64,000 nt of DNA from Aralia elata (lineage: Eukaryota; Streptophyta; Magnoliopsida; Apiales; Araliaceae), in assembly GCA_034770075.1 (NCBI GenBank), contig CM068385.1:59832980-59896979 (forward strand). Direction: 5' to 3'. The notes under the pieces are model-generated. The model had not been told where the DNA came from. It searched no databases and saw only the letters and a list, made by a program, of their open reading frames with translations. Below are positions 1 through 10,757 of this stretch, one piece after another (the first letter of the stretch is position 1; each line of letters begins with the position of its first letter). Made by a program: the position numbers and the translations under genes.

Positions 1-1215
1 CCCCGTCCGACCCATTTGACCCGACCCAATTTCACTAATTATTTTTTTTTAAAAAAAACTAAAATAATATTTTATTTTAAAATATTAAAAATAATTATAA
101 AAATAATATTTTATTTTAAAATCTTAAAAATTATTATTATTTTAAATATTTTTAAAAATAATTCTTATTTTTAGGAAAAAATATAGATTCATAAAATATA
201 GATTCAAAAAAATTAAATAAAAAAATAAAACTTTATTTTAAAAAAAAGTAGATTTTTTTTTTCATTTTATATGTAAAATACAAAAAACAGTAAAAGATAA
301 ATAAAAAAAATTGATTCAATTTTTTTTAAAAAAAAATTAAAAAGTTTTAAAAATTATTATTTTTTTGAGGAAAAAAATTAGAAAATTTATCATTTTTAAA
401 AAAAATGAGTAAAGTTTTATAAAATATAGATTCAAAAAAATTAAACAAAAAAATTAAACTTTATTTTCAGAAAAAATAGAAATTTTTAATTTTTTTTACA
501 AATGAGTAAAGTTTCATAAAATATAGATTCAAAAAAAGTAAATAAAATTTTTTTTTTCATAAAACAAAACTAGAAATATTTATTTTTTAAAAGATGTGTA
601 AATTTTCATAAATAATTAAGAATTAAAAAAAATTAAACTTTAATTTTTTTTGAATCTATATTTTATGAAATTTTACTCATTTTTGAAAAAAATAAAAGTT
701 TTTAATTTTTTTTCTTCTGAAAATAATTATTATTTTTAAAACTTTTTAAAAATAATATTTTATTTTTAAATATAAAAATAATTATTATTTTAAAATTATT
801 CTAAAAATAATATTTTATTTTAAAATATTAAAAATAATTATTTTTAAATAAATATTATGAATCTATATTTCATGAAAGTTTACTCATTTTATGAAAAAAT
901 AAAAGTTTTTAATATTTTTTTTGAAAATAATAATTATTTTTAAAAATATTTAAAATAATAAGTATTTTTAATATTTTAGAATAAAATATTATTTTTAAAA
1001 TAATAATTAATTTTAAAATAATAATAATTTTTAAAAATATTAAAAATAATAATTTTTAATATTTTAAAATAAAATATTATTTTTAAAAGAATTTTTAACT
1101 AATAATTATTTTTTAAATAATTTTAAAACTTTTTAGTTTTTTTTAAAACAAAATTAATTGATGAAATTGGGTCGGGTCAAACTGGGTCAGTTTCGGTCAA
1201 AATGGGTCGGGTGGG
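1..1215. repeat. AT-rich long inverted repeat with GC-rich termini
   Basis: The two ends are inverted copies. GACCCGACCCAATTTCA near 20-36 pairs with TGAAATTGGGTCGGGTC near 1163-1179, and CCCC-xx-CCGACCCA at the left edge matches TGGGTCGGGTGGGG near 1203-1216 in reverse. The interior is nearly pure A/T and also folds back: ATGAGTAAAGTTTCATAAAATATAGATTC-like segments near 403-446 and 501-540 reappear in reverse at 631-684 and 859-890. This suggests a foldback or MITE-like element, or the hairpin core of a larger one, since the left end may extend beyond base 1. No coding sequence is seen. It lies in intron 3 of the LepA homolog. The element family is not identified. Confidence 0.7.
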
Positions 1216-1454
1216 GTAAAATAGGGTAAAAGGAACGAAAACGCTAAAAAATGTCACTTTAAGGACTCAATTGACGAAAAATGTACTTTAAAGACGACAT
1301 TGAAAGTAGGTGGTAACTTGGAGGGTGATAAATGTCATTCAACCTTAAATATATTTTGGGAGCCAAATAATAATAGCAATGTTAAGAATGATTATTCAGG
1401 AGGAAATAGTAGAGTGATGTCACACATGAATTTGTAGATGTGTACCTAAAATAT
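1216..1454. other. intronic sequence, no feature seen
   Basis: Ordinary AT-rich sequence between the inverted repeat and the copia element. Its last five bases (AATAT, 1450-1454) are the left target-site duplication of the copia insertion. Confidence 0.5.
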
Positions 1455-1600
1455 TGTTAGAAGATAGTGGCCAGGAACATGTTTCTTGTATTAAGGAAAA
1501 CTCCTTGTTTTCCTTCCTTTTTCATTTTTCAATTCCTAGACCTCTTGTATAAATATAGCAATTCACATATTGGAAATATAAGAGAGATTACATTCTTACA
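1455..1600 (+). repeat. copia 5' LTR
   Basis: Begins TGTTAG and ends TTACA. It has a TATA box (TATAAATA, 1548-1555). It differs from the 3' LTR by a 4-base indel and a few substitutions, so the insertion is fairly recent. A 106-codon ORF starting inside it is fortuitous. Confidence 0.95.
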
Positions 1601-1612
1601 CGGTATCAGAGC
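1601..1612 (+). other. copia primer-binding site (tRNA-iMet type)
   Basis: The bases after the 5' LTR read CGGTATCAGAGC. This matches the initiator-methionine tRNA primer site of plant copia elements (GGTATCAGAGC) except at the first base. Confidence 0.85.
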
Positions 1613-2060
1613 TCTGATCCTTTATCAAGCTACTTTTTCCGGTGACTTTTTCCGGCAACTTTTCCGGCGACTTTTTTCGACGAATTTTCCAACGTGGCTT
1701 TTCTCTCTCCTCTTCCCATCTGCTGTGGTCGACTTTTTCCGGCGACTTTTCTCTCTCTCCTCTTTCCATCTACAGTGGTTATTTTGAGTGAAACTCAGGT
1801 TTAGTCTAATCCAGGTCTTTTTTTATACAATTTTCTGCTATCTTTGCGCTTGTTAATTATCCTTGTTGTTATTCCCTTGGATAATTCTTGTTGCTCCATC
1901 TCCTGTACTGCTAATTAAAGTGGTGTTATTGTGTAGTACAATTAATTGCACTCCCTTTGGTTTCTAGAATTACTTTCAGCTATTTTTTTGAGCCTTTATA
2001 ATATCCTTGTTGATATTTCCTTGGATATTTTTTTGCTCTTACTATCTCATAATGGCATAA
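1613..2060 (+). other. copia leader with gag deletion scar
   Basis: Untranslated leader with several TTTTCCGGCGACTTTT-like repeats (1637-1760). It ends in a three-codon ORF ATG-GCA-TAA (2052-2060). In an intact element the gag gene and its zinc knuckle would lie here; none is found. Confidence 0.6.
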
Positions 2061-3086
2061 TCTAGTTCCATTAATAGTGCTGGTACTATTTCTCATTTCG
2101 CACAATCAGGTATACACTCTTGTACTCTTAATGTCTCATCTACTTACCCTAGTTGGATTATAGACACAGGTGCCTCTGCGCATATGACTGGGTCCTCCAA
2201 TCTCTTTACTTCATACACGCTCCGCTCTGGAAAAGACAAGGTTAAATTAGCCAATGGCTCCCTGTCTTCTATTTCCGGGAGTGGCTCTGTCGTTTGTACC
2301 CCTTCATTAACATTATCATCTGTTCTCCATATCCCTTCATTTACTGCAAATTTACTATCTGTCCAATGTCTTTGTGAATCCCTACACTGTTCAGTAACCT
2401 TTTTTGGAAATCATTGTGTTTTTCAGGACTTGGTGACAGGGCAAAGGATTGGCAGTGGTAGTGCAGTTAACGGTCTCTATTATTTAGATGTTCCCTCGTC
2501 TAACATGTCCTCTACTCAGGTTCAGGCTCTTCACTCTACTTCTCACCCATACCTGACCTCTCTCTATCAATGGCATCGACGTTTGGGACATCCTTCCTTT
2601 TCAGTATTGGAGTCTTTATTTCCATCTTTAGTTAAGCATTGTAATAGAACTCAGTTTTTGTGCGAACCATGTGAATTAGGTAAACACAAACGTTCTACTT
2701 ATTCTGCTACTAACTATCGGCAGTCTGAACCTTTTGCCATTATCCATACTGATGTGTGGGGACCCTCTCGAGTTGTCTCCCGTTCTGGTCATAGATGGTT
2801 TGTTAGCTTTATTGATTGTCATTCTCGTGTCACTTGGATTTACATTCTGCGGACCAAAAATGAGGTATTTGCTTGTTTTCAAGACTTTCATAAAATGATT
2901 CAAACCCAATTCGACGCTAAGGTCAGAATTCTCCATAGTGATAATGGTCGTGAATATAGTAATAATAATGTTTTTGCATCTTATCTCTCTCAGCATGGCA
3001 TTATTCTTCAAACCTCATGTGTCACAACCCTAGAACAAAATGGAGTAGCGGAAAGAAAAAATCGACACTTACTAGAAGTAGTCTGA
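2061..3086 (+). pseudogene. copia protease, pre-integrase and integrase core
   Basis: First part of a copia pol frame. The aspartic protease active site DTGASAHM is encoded at about 2163-2186. The integrase zinc-binding region follows (HRRLGH near 2575, CEPC near 2665). The integrase core has its first Asp in HTDVWGPS, second Asp in HSDNGREY and catalytic Glu in NGVAERKN. The frame ends at TGA 3084-3086 through a small deletion, and the integrase continues in the +2 frame. The first internal ATG (2184) lies after the protease active site, so translation would have had to come from the lost gag start. Confidence 0.9.
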
Positions 3087-3901
3087 TGTTCACTATGTCA
3101 ACCCCTAAATTTTTTTGGGGAGATGCAGTTCTGACTGCTGCATTTCTTATAAACCGCCTTCCCTCTAGAAATCTTGGGAACAAGAGTCCCATCTCTTTTC
3201 TCCAACACACGACCAGTCCTTCTCCTTCACCTCGAGTTTTTGGTTGCATGTGCTTTGTTCATGATAAATCTCCCACTCGGGGAAAATTAGATCCCAAAGC
3301 TATTAGGTGTGTTTTCATTGGTTATTCTCCAACCCAAAAAGGTTATAAATGTTATCATCCTTCTTCTAACAAAGTCTTTGTCACTCGGGATGTCACTTTT
3401 TGGGAATTGGAACCTTTTTATTCTTCTTCACCTTCTCCTCAGGGGGAGAATGTTATTAATGAGGAGAAGCTTCCTGAGGCTAGTATTATAAGCTCTACTT
3501 TTCCTGTTCCTGTTACTTTTCCTGTTCCTGTTGTTGTTTCTGATAATTCTACACAGGGGGAGTTACAGTGTACTAAACAGAATGGGTCTGAGCCTGAGTT
3601 GAGGACCTATGCTCGAAAAGGCAAGAATAAGGTTACCGTTTCTGCACCACTACACCAACCTTGTTCCGGACCTAGTCTTGATAATGTTAATGGTGAGAAT
3701 CTTAATCCTACTTGTTCTTCTAAAGATACTGACATTCCTACTTGTTCTTCTGATGATACTGACATTCCTATTGCTCTTAGAAAAGGGGTTAGAGCTTGTA
3801 CTCAACATCCTATTTCTAATTTCCTAGCCTATAGCAAATTATTTGCATCATATCACTCCTTTGTTTCTTCCTTGTCTTCAATATATGTTCCTCAGGGGTG
3901 A
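3063..3901 (+). pseudogene. copia integrase C-terminal part
   Basis: Continues the integrase in a frame different from the upstream piece. It contains the conserved copia stretch FFWGDAVLTAAFLINRLPSR and the GCMCFVH and VFIGYSPTQKGYKCY segments. A Ser/Pro-rich linker with short repeats follows (FPVPVTFPVPV near 3500; a duplicated DTDIPTCSS-like unit near 3710-3770). It ends in a TGA at 3899-3901, upstream of the RT domain in the same frame. Confidence 0.88.
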
Positions 3902-4945
3902 AGAAAAGCATTTATTGATAAGAATTGGAAACAAGTTATGATCGAGGAGATGAATGCCCTAAAAAAGAATGATACATGGGAACTAGTCACTCTTCCTTAC
4001 GGAAAAAATGTAGTCAAACAAAATTCTGATGGAACGGTTGAGAGACTCAAAGCCAGACTAGTGGCAAAAGGGTACACTCAAACTCATGGGATTGATTACC
4101 AGGAGACATTTGCTCCTGTAGCGAAGATGAACTCTGTTCGTACCATAATCTCATGTGCGGCAAACTTCGGCTGGGATCTTCAACAATTAGACGTAAAAAA
4201 TGCATTCCTTCACGGTAACTTGGAGGAGGAAGTGTACATGGACATACCTCCTGGTTTTGCTTCATCTGTTACTATGGGGAAGGTTTGTAAGTTACGAAAG
4301 GCTTTGTATGGTCTGAAGCAATCTCCTAGAGCCTGGTTTGGTAGACTCCACAGAGCAATGATAAGGTTTGGGTACAAGCAGAGTCAAGCAGATCATACTC
4401 TTTTTGTCAAACAAATAAAGGGTAAGATTATCATTCTTATTGTTTATGTTGACGACATTGTGGTGACAGGGGATAATAAAGAAGAGATAGTTAATCTCAA
4501 AGCAAGACTGACTAGAGAGTTTGAGATTAAAGATCTTGGTCCTTTGAAATATTTTCTTGGTATTGAAGTTGCAAGATCTTCCAGTGGCATCTTTCTATCT
4601 CAAAGGAAGTATGTCCTTGATCTGCTAACTGAAACTGGCTTGTTAGGATGTAAGCCTGCTGATTCTCCTATTGAAGTTAATCATCATCTAGTAGGAGGCA
4701 CAAGACCTACAGTTGATAGAGAAAGATATCAACGTTTGGTGGGACGATTGATATACCTCTCTCATACGAGACCCGATATATCTTATGTTGTGGGAATCGT
4801 GAGTCAGTATATGCATGACCCTCGACATTGCCACATGGAAACTGTTTACAGAATTCTGAGGTATCTCAAGTCTTCTCCTGGAAAAGGATTATTGTTTGCA
4901 CCATATGGTCATATGAAAGTTGAAGCTTTTTCCGACTCAGATTAG
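3902..4945 (+). pseudogene. copia reverse transcriptase
   Basis: Copia-type reverse transcriptase (RVT_2). Visible motifs are ARLVAKGYTQ, DYQETFAPVAK, LDVKNAFLHG (first catalytic Asp), LRKALYGLKQSPRAW and the active-site YVDDIVVTG near 4446-4475. A short in-frame deletion lies just before the ARLVAKG motif, where the family has a conserved Trp-containing segment. The frame is closed by TAG at 4943-4945, at the start of RNase H. The downstream sequence stays in the same frame, so this is a point nonsense mutation. Confidence 0.93.
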
Positions 4946-5398
4946 GCTGGTTCTATAGAGGATCGTCGGTCTACAACGGGTTACTGTTCATTTGTTGGAG
5001 GTAATCTTGTTACTTGGCGTAGTAAGAAACAGTCTGTGGTGGCAAGATCTAGTGCTGAGGCTGAATATCGAGCTATCGCCTTGGGTATATGTGAATTAAT
5101 GTGGCTTCGAACCCTGCTAGAAGATTTGGGTGTTACAACTAAAAGGCCTATGCAGTTATTTTGTGATAATAAGGCAGCCATTAGTATTGCAAACGACCCA
5201 GTGCAGCACGATAGAACGAAGCACATTGAGATTAACAGACACTTCATCAAAGAAAAGTTAACCAGTGGTCTTATTTGCTTACCCTTTGTAAAATCAGAAC
5301 ACCAGCTTGCTGATATTTTGACAAAGGGTCTTAGTAGTAAGATGTTTCATCCTTTGTGTTTCAAGTTGGGTATGCGAGACATCAACACACCAACTTGA
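4946..5398 (+). pseudogene. copia RNase H domain
   Basis: C-terminal RNase H of the copia polyprotein. It contains RRSTTGYCSFVGG, SSAEAEYRA and CDNKAAISIANDPVQH-type motifs, and ends naturally before the polypurine tract. It is cut off from the RT by the TAG at 4943-4945. Length and motif order are normal for the family. Confidence 0.92.
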
Positions 5399-5405
5399 GG
5401 GGGAG

Positions 5406-5555
5406 TGTTAGAAGATAGTGGCCAGGAACATGTTTCTTGTATTAAGGAAAACAAGCTTCCTTGTTTTCCTCCTTTTTCATTTTTTAATTCCTAGACCTCT
5501 TGTATAAATATAGCAATTCACATACTGGAAATATAAGAGAGATTACATTCTTACA
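5406..5555 (+). repeat. copia 3' LTR
   Basis: Starts TGTTAG directly after the polypurine tract and ends TTACA, followed by the right target-site duplication AATAT (5556-5560). Confidence 0.95.
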
Positions 5556-5560
5556 AATAT

Positions 5561-6171
5561 CATTTTGCAAATCAGGCTACAATATTGTTGAATTGATGTT
5601 TTTGTTTCTCGAGAACTTTCAAACCTTACTTCATCAATAAATTAGATCTATTTGCTACTCCTATTTGCATGAGAGAAGAAAAACATCCTCATCAACGTTT
5701 TCAACTAGATCCTATTCTCACTGAAAGTAAATATAGAATAAAGATCTGTCCTCATCAAGATGCAATTCTACTCAGGTGGCATTCATGAGAATATATAACA
5801 GACATGAAAGATATTTAGGAGAAACTAAACCATTTGAAGTTCATATTGCTACCAATAAACGCTAGCATGTCCACAATCCCTCAAATAGCACTTGGTTATA
5901 TGCCATGAGAATTGCACTGTTCACTTCACATCATTAAGAACCAAAATATATTCTCGTTTATAGTGTAAGATCATTCATCACAGATGCTTATTCACAAAAA
6001 AAATAATAATAATAAATAAATAAATAAATATTCATTGTCCCAAAAATGAAAATGATATTTATCTACAAAAATTTGTTCATTGAAGTTATATATACGAAAC
6101 TGAAGTTTTTTGTGCATCTCAAAACAAAATATTGAAGTTTATGAAACCAATAACAAGACACATTCACATAC
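5561..6171 (-). other. intron 3 of the LepA homolog, unique part
   Basis: AT-rich intron sequence with no coding similarity recognised. The donor site is on the minus strand immediately after exon 3 (GTATGTG). The acceptor is not in the window. Confidence 0.7.
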
Positions 6172-6258
6172 CTCGTAAGAGAAGTCGACATGTCCTGGAG
6201 TGTCGATAAGATTCAGGCAATAGGGTTCATTTTTATATAAAAATCGCATTCGAGCAGC
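6172..6258 (-). CDS. cpLEPA: LepA homolog exon 3
   Basis: An 87-nt exon flanked by an acceptor (TTCCAG) and a donor (GTATGTG) on the minus strand. It encodes residues 140-168, including NLIDTPGHVDFSYE with the G3 motif. Confidence 0.93.
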
Positions 6259-9200
6259 CTGGAACAATATCAACAGTCATGGTCCCATTGGAAAGGATTA
6301 CCATTACAAATTAGAATCACAGCAAAAAGGTATTTATCAGGAAACATATCCCAATTTCTCTCACAAAATTAAAAGGATCAGCAAATCATTTAGTTTGGGA
6401 TTGAATATCTAAATAATTCAGATTACTTGGATAGTAGCCAAATCACATTATTGGGAATCAAGTCAATCAACTGATATTACTTTTGCACATAGATTAAACT
6501 ACATTATCTGGTAAACAAGGTTGATCTTGACAAGTATTCATACACACTCTCAGAGAATTTAGAGAATTTACTGTCTTAAAAATTGATGCATCCCAAAATG
6601 GATGGACAAAAGGAGGAAAGGGAAGGAGAGGAAGGTAGTGCTTCATGTGGTTGTCTCTGGCATGAGGTTCAAGAAGAGAGAGAGACACACAGAGAGAGAG
6701 AGAGAATCAATGCTATCTGTGTGGAAAGGAAACTACGGGACGCCCTAATAATCAGGGCCCCATGTCCAGTGAAATGGAAGAAAAGAGTCCATGTTATTTT
6801 TCCCTTTATTTCCTTGACACATGAGCCACCACAAAATGGATAAAAAGCCAATGATAGTCTGAGAAAGAATTGAGTGCCTTCACAGCTTTACTAATAGACT
6901 ACAGATTAACATAGTATGACAGAATATACATACATATAATATATATATATATATATAAATAGAAGATGATCTTTTTGATAGGGGGGAAAAGGATGGAGAA
7001 CAGGTAAACCTCCCTAGGTGGAATTAAGTGGAACATGAAGAAAACAAAGAACATCACTTAAAAGAACAACAGCTTTCCCGATCTCTAAACATATCTGAAA
7101 TAGCAAACAAAAGCTCCAATGGCCGACGCCACAACGATGCAAGGAAGAAACTCTACTCCTCAAGAAATGTGGAGGAAGACTTTTCTCGCTTTAAATCTAG
7201 ACTTCTCCGCAAAATAGTGAAAACAATATAATTCCACATCACTGTAGAATCCCTACTCCTGCCAAAGCCCCGATAATCTAACAAACAACAAATCCTCGAC
7301 TACTCATACACACCTAAATTCATAAGCACAATTGCCAGAACTTAATAAGAAAACATCAGATACTGTTGAAAGGATGTCAATTATACCAACAACAAAAAAA
7401 TAATTAAACATAAAATCTTGGATGGAATGACAAAAGAGCCTACAGCACAACAGTATTTCATGACAACGCTATCAGACAGTTCACCAACATTGGATGTTTA
7501 AGCTATCAATTTGCTTGAATAAGAAAAGAAACATTTTCCATCCACATTTTACTCTTCAATAACAACTTGTTATAATGATATCAAATAGTTTCTGCACTCG
7601 TTGTGTGCTGACAGTCATAATACAAACCTGTAGTTTGATAGTGATGCCCCTTTCTCTCTCTAGATCCATGTTATCAAGAAATTGTTCCTTCATATCACGC
7701 ATCTGAACTGTACCCGTTGTTTGAAGTAACTTGTCTGCTAATGTTGATTTCCCATGGTCAATATGTGCAATAATGCAGAAATTTCTGATGTTTGATATAG
7801 GAACCTGTAATTCAATTTAAAAAACAAAATCTAGTTCTCAGCTTTTGAACAAATCAAGGCATAATGCTTAAAATCTATACCAACTTCCACCAATTATGTT
7901 TCCACTATGTGAACTCGAAGTGTGAAGGAAAGATAAAGGACAGTACAATGAAAAGTAAAGTAACATAAAGCCCCAAAACTTACAAAACCTAAAATTTAGT
8001 GTAATGGAACTTTGAATATTTTCATTTACTTTCCTTCTGATTTCCATTCCCTCACCTTTCCCGAGAAAGCTCTTATGACAAAGAATATTTACATAAACTA
8101 CAGTTTTCATCATGCTCCAGAATTTTACACGATACCAACTGTGCCTTTTGAAAAAGATACATGCAGGACTATGGTCCACAGAATATTCTCGAGCAACCAA
8201 ATTACATGAACTTTATGTAGTACATGTGGTTGTACATTGGTATGCGATAAGAATCTTACAATACAATATGATACAGGAGCAATTTGATATAGTATCGCTA
8301 GCGTATCTAATATCTCACCATATCTAGGATACAACACCATATCTTCCGATTAACGGTATGGTCACCATACGTTTTTAAGTTAAAGATAAGAATTACACTT
8401 AAAAACAACACAATAAAAAGTTTTTTCTTGTTCTAGTAGAAGAGATGTTCAATCGTTCTATACAATACGCCTAAAATGTTTTCTAAAATTTCTTATATTC
8501 TTTTAACAAAATTGTCTCAGTTTTCATTGTTCCTGTTTCTTTTCGCATGGAGACATAATACATAGCTTTTGGTTCACTTTTTAATCTTCACTTTGCAATT
8601 TGGACTTGATTTTACTTTGGATTTAATACTTATATAGTTAAAGGTAGGTTATTATTTTTTTTGTTCTTTTCTAAAAATTAACTAACAATGAAGCCTTAAG
8701 TTTAAAGTCTTCAAGCTATACTTTGAATATTTAGAGTTTGTTTCTAGGCTATTTGACTCTTTAACATTAAACTTAAGCTAAGATGCTTTATTGTCCAATA
8801 AATGGAGTTCTCTGTATGCTTAGATATGTAATTATTGTATTTTGCATTTATATCCGTATCTTACAATATGATTCATGATTCACAAGTTCAGGATTTTAGA
8901 TACACTATACGATTCATTGTTTGGTATTTATGGTTGTCTCTAGTATCCGATCATTAATCTCTAATTTTTAAGGTAGCCTTTAATCATCCCTATAAAATAT
9001 GATCTTATTTTTCATATTTTTTAATATTGAGCTTGGTACATGTCTTAGAAACTTATTTGACATTAAATGCAACTGGATGATGTTATAAATTATTTGATAC
9101 AAAGTCAAGGTGATTGCATCCCATATACTTTTGGTACAATTTTATTTTTATTTTGTGGCAAGTTGGTTTTAGTACAATCTAAAATTGAAAATATTTAATA

Positions 9201-10757
9201 ATTGAGAGATAAGGAACAATAAAATCAAATAATCCATAATATCATGTTATTAGTCGTCAATTTCTTTTACTTCTTACTAGAGTTGTGACACACACACCGC
9301 ATGAAACCATAGGACAATTTTAATAATTCTATTTCACTAGTATAGTATTGCAGTAGGTATATGTCATGGGAGTAATACTAGTGATAATAGCTTATTAACT
9401 CATTGGGTCCATATTTTCTTTGATAGAGGTTGCTAGATGGATCTTTGAGGAGAACAAGGTTTGGAATTCTAGTTTTACTCCTAGAGATGGAAACAAGGTA
9501 GCTCATGAATAGGTAAATTCGGTTTGGCATGCAGCATGTAAAGGAGGATTCCTATTGGGTCAACTCCCAAATGCATTAAGAAGGTTGCTGAAGACACCAT
9601 CCTGGGACTGCCAGTCCACCCTTACTGGCTATTTAACAACCACAGAGCTAATTTTTGGAATTAATTTAGTTGGCATTTGATTTCCCTGAAAATCCAATCA
9701 TTGTATATTAAAACTACTACATTGAATTTAAAGAATGAGTTAAATTATTACTTTCACCTTATATCAATCTAGTGGTTGGCTAACACAACAGAAACATTTG
9801 TAGTTCATCAAAAGTATAATCCCTCAGTCCCACACAGAGCATGTGCCTTAATTGGTGTAACCAATAACTTGTCATAACATGACTTTTGGGTGGGCCAAGA
9901 TGGTGCTCTTGGAACATGGATTGAGTTTTATTCTGAACTCAGTTTGGACCGACTTGTTACAAAAAGAAATCTGTCAAATTGTTATCCAACTTCAACTACA
10001 TTATGCAAAAAATAACTTCAATTACATTATGCCCAAAAAAAAAAAAAAAAGACTAACCTATTCTTCTACAGTCCCAGATGAGAGTCCCGTTCAAAATAAT
10101 AGTGAATTTTTTTTAAAAAATGTCAATTTCCCACTTACCCCTTGACTTAATGTAAACAGTAATACTATTATTAATTGAAGACTAGGTTTACCTATTTTTC
10201 AGTAAATTCAGAACATCCTACACTAGTCAAAAATGAAACATCTTACACTGCTTATCTATTTTTCTAAAGAGACTTAACATAGAACTTTAAGCCATAGAAT
10301 CAATTAGTGCAGTACTCTTCTTATTCCATCATATCCTAAATATTCACATGAGTCGATATTTACAATCTACATAAATTTGTAGTCATGTCTAGCAAGACTC
10401 TTTTCGAAAAGGGGCGTAGCAAAAGGAACAAAAATAGGATTGTTATTTTGGGATAGAGAATTTAATTGAAACAAACACCATAGATAATAAAAATACTTGC
10501 AAAAAAACAATACTTACCTTCAAAAGACGATCTTTGCCAGCAATGGAGATAAGTTCATTGTTTTTAGATTGAACATCAGCGGTCTGGCAACAGATGGAGA
10601 AGCTAGGGCGACATCGTAAGCTGAAATTGCTTTTAGAGCGATAATTATTGCAGAAATTGTTGTTGAGGCTATGGTTGGACGAGAGAGAAAGAGCGGTAGA
10701 GTGGGATTGTGGAGTCTTTGAAGATAAGAGGAAGCGGCAAAAGTCTTTAGTGGCCAT
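6172..10757 (-). CDS. cpLEPA: chloroplast LepA/GUF1-type translation factor, 5' part (3 exons)
   Basis: Nuclear gene for a LepA (EF-4) GTPase, a ribosome-binding translation factor; plant homologs of this type act in chloroplasts. Coding exons on the minus strand are 10757-10518, 7804-7628 and 6258-6172 (80, 59 and 29 codons). All introns are phase 0 and the joins are exact. Residues 1 to about 60 are rich in Ser, Asn and basic residues, as in a transit peptide. The GTPase domain starts near residue 81: P-loop AHIDHGKST (93-101), G2 in ERGIT (131-135), G3 DTPGH (158-162). The start ATG at 10757 sits in a good context (AACATGGC) and is the first Met of the frame. The gene continues beyond base 1; later GTPase motifs and the LepA C-terminal domain are not in the window. 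Mitochondrial GUF1 is the alternative; the N-terminus and close similarity to the chloroplast form favour the plastid. Confidence 0.92.
6259..7627 (-). other. LepA homolog intron 2 with microsatellites
   Basis: 1369-bp intron. It contains a GA-rich tract (about 6672-6706) and an AT dinucleotide tract (about 6937-6957). No coding sequence is recognised; short ORFs here have no recognisable domains. Confidence 0.8.
7628..7804 (-). CDS. cpLEPA: LepA homolog exon 2
   Basis: A 177-nt exon with acceptor TTACAG and donor GTTTGT on the minus strand. It encodes residues 81-139 with the P-loop AHIDHGKST and the G2 segment LERERGIT. Confidence 0.94.
7805..10517 (-). other. LepA homolog intron 1
   Basis: 2713-bp AT-rich intron starting with a canonical donor GTAAGT at 10517. 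It holds a faint RNase H-like relic on the opposite strand (9425-9660) and a poly-A run near 10033-10049. I see nothing else in it. Confidence 0.8.
9425..9660 (+). pseudogene. short RNase H-like (LINE-tail) relic
   Basis: On the plus strand, conceptual translation near 9467-9515 gives SFTPRDGNKVAHE followed by a stop. This resembles the end of the RNase H-like domain found in plant non-LTR retroelements and derived genes. Only this short motif supports the call. It is antisense inside intron 1 of the LepA homolog. Confidence 0.35.
10518..10757 (-). CDS. cpLEPA: LepA homolog exon 1 (transit peptide)
   Basis: 80 codons from ATG at 10757 to the donor GTAAGT at 10517. The first ~60 residues are rich in Ser, Asn, Cys and Arg with few acidic residues, as expected for a plastid transit peptide. 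The last residues (GKDRLLK) lead directly into the conserved GTPase domain of exon 2. Confidence 0.9.

Larger units (their letters stand above)
1455..5555 (+). mobile_element. Ty1/copia LTR retrotransposon, gag-less, defective
   Basis: A complete insertion by structure: 146-bp 5' LTR (1455-1600), 150-bp 3' LTR (5406-5555), perfect 5-bp target-site duplication AATAT (1450-1454 and 5556-5560), initiator-Met-type primer site after the 5' LTR, and a polypurine tract (GAGGGGGAG) just before the 3' LTR. Domain order protease, integrase, reverse transcriptase, RNase H is diagnostic of Ty1/copia. The gag gene is missing: an ATG-GCA-TAA remnant at 2052 is followed within 100 bp by the protease. The reading frame is broken by a frameshift and stops, so this copy makes no functional products. 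It is antisense to the host LepA homolog and lies in its third intron. The lineage within copia is not assigned. Confidence 0.95.

Noticed and set aside
1467..1787. 106-codon ORF at the start of the copia element
   Set aside because: It begins in the 5' LTR and runs through the leader; no gag similarity.
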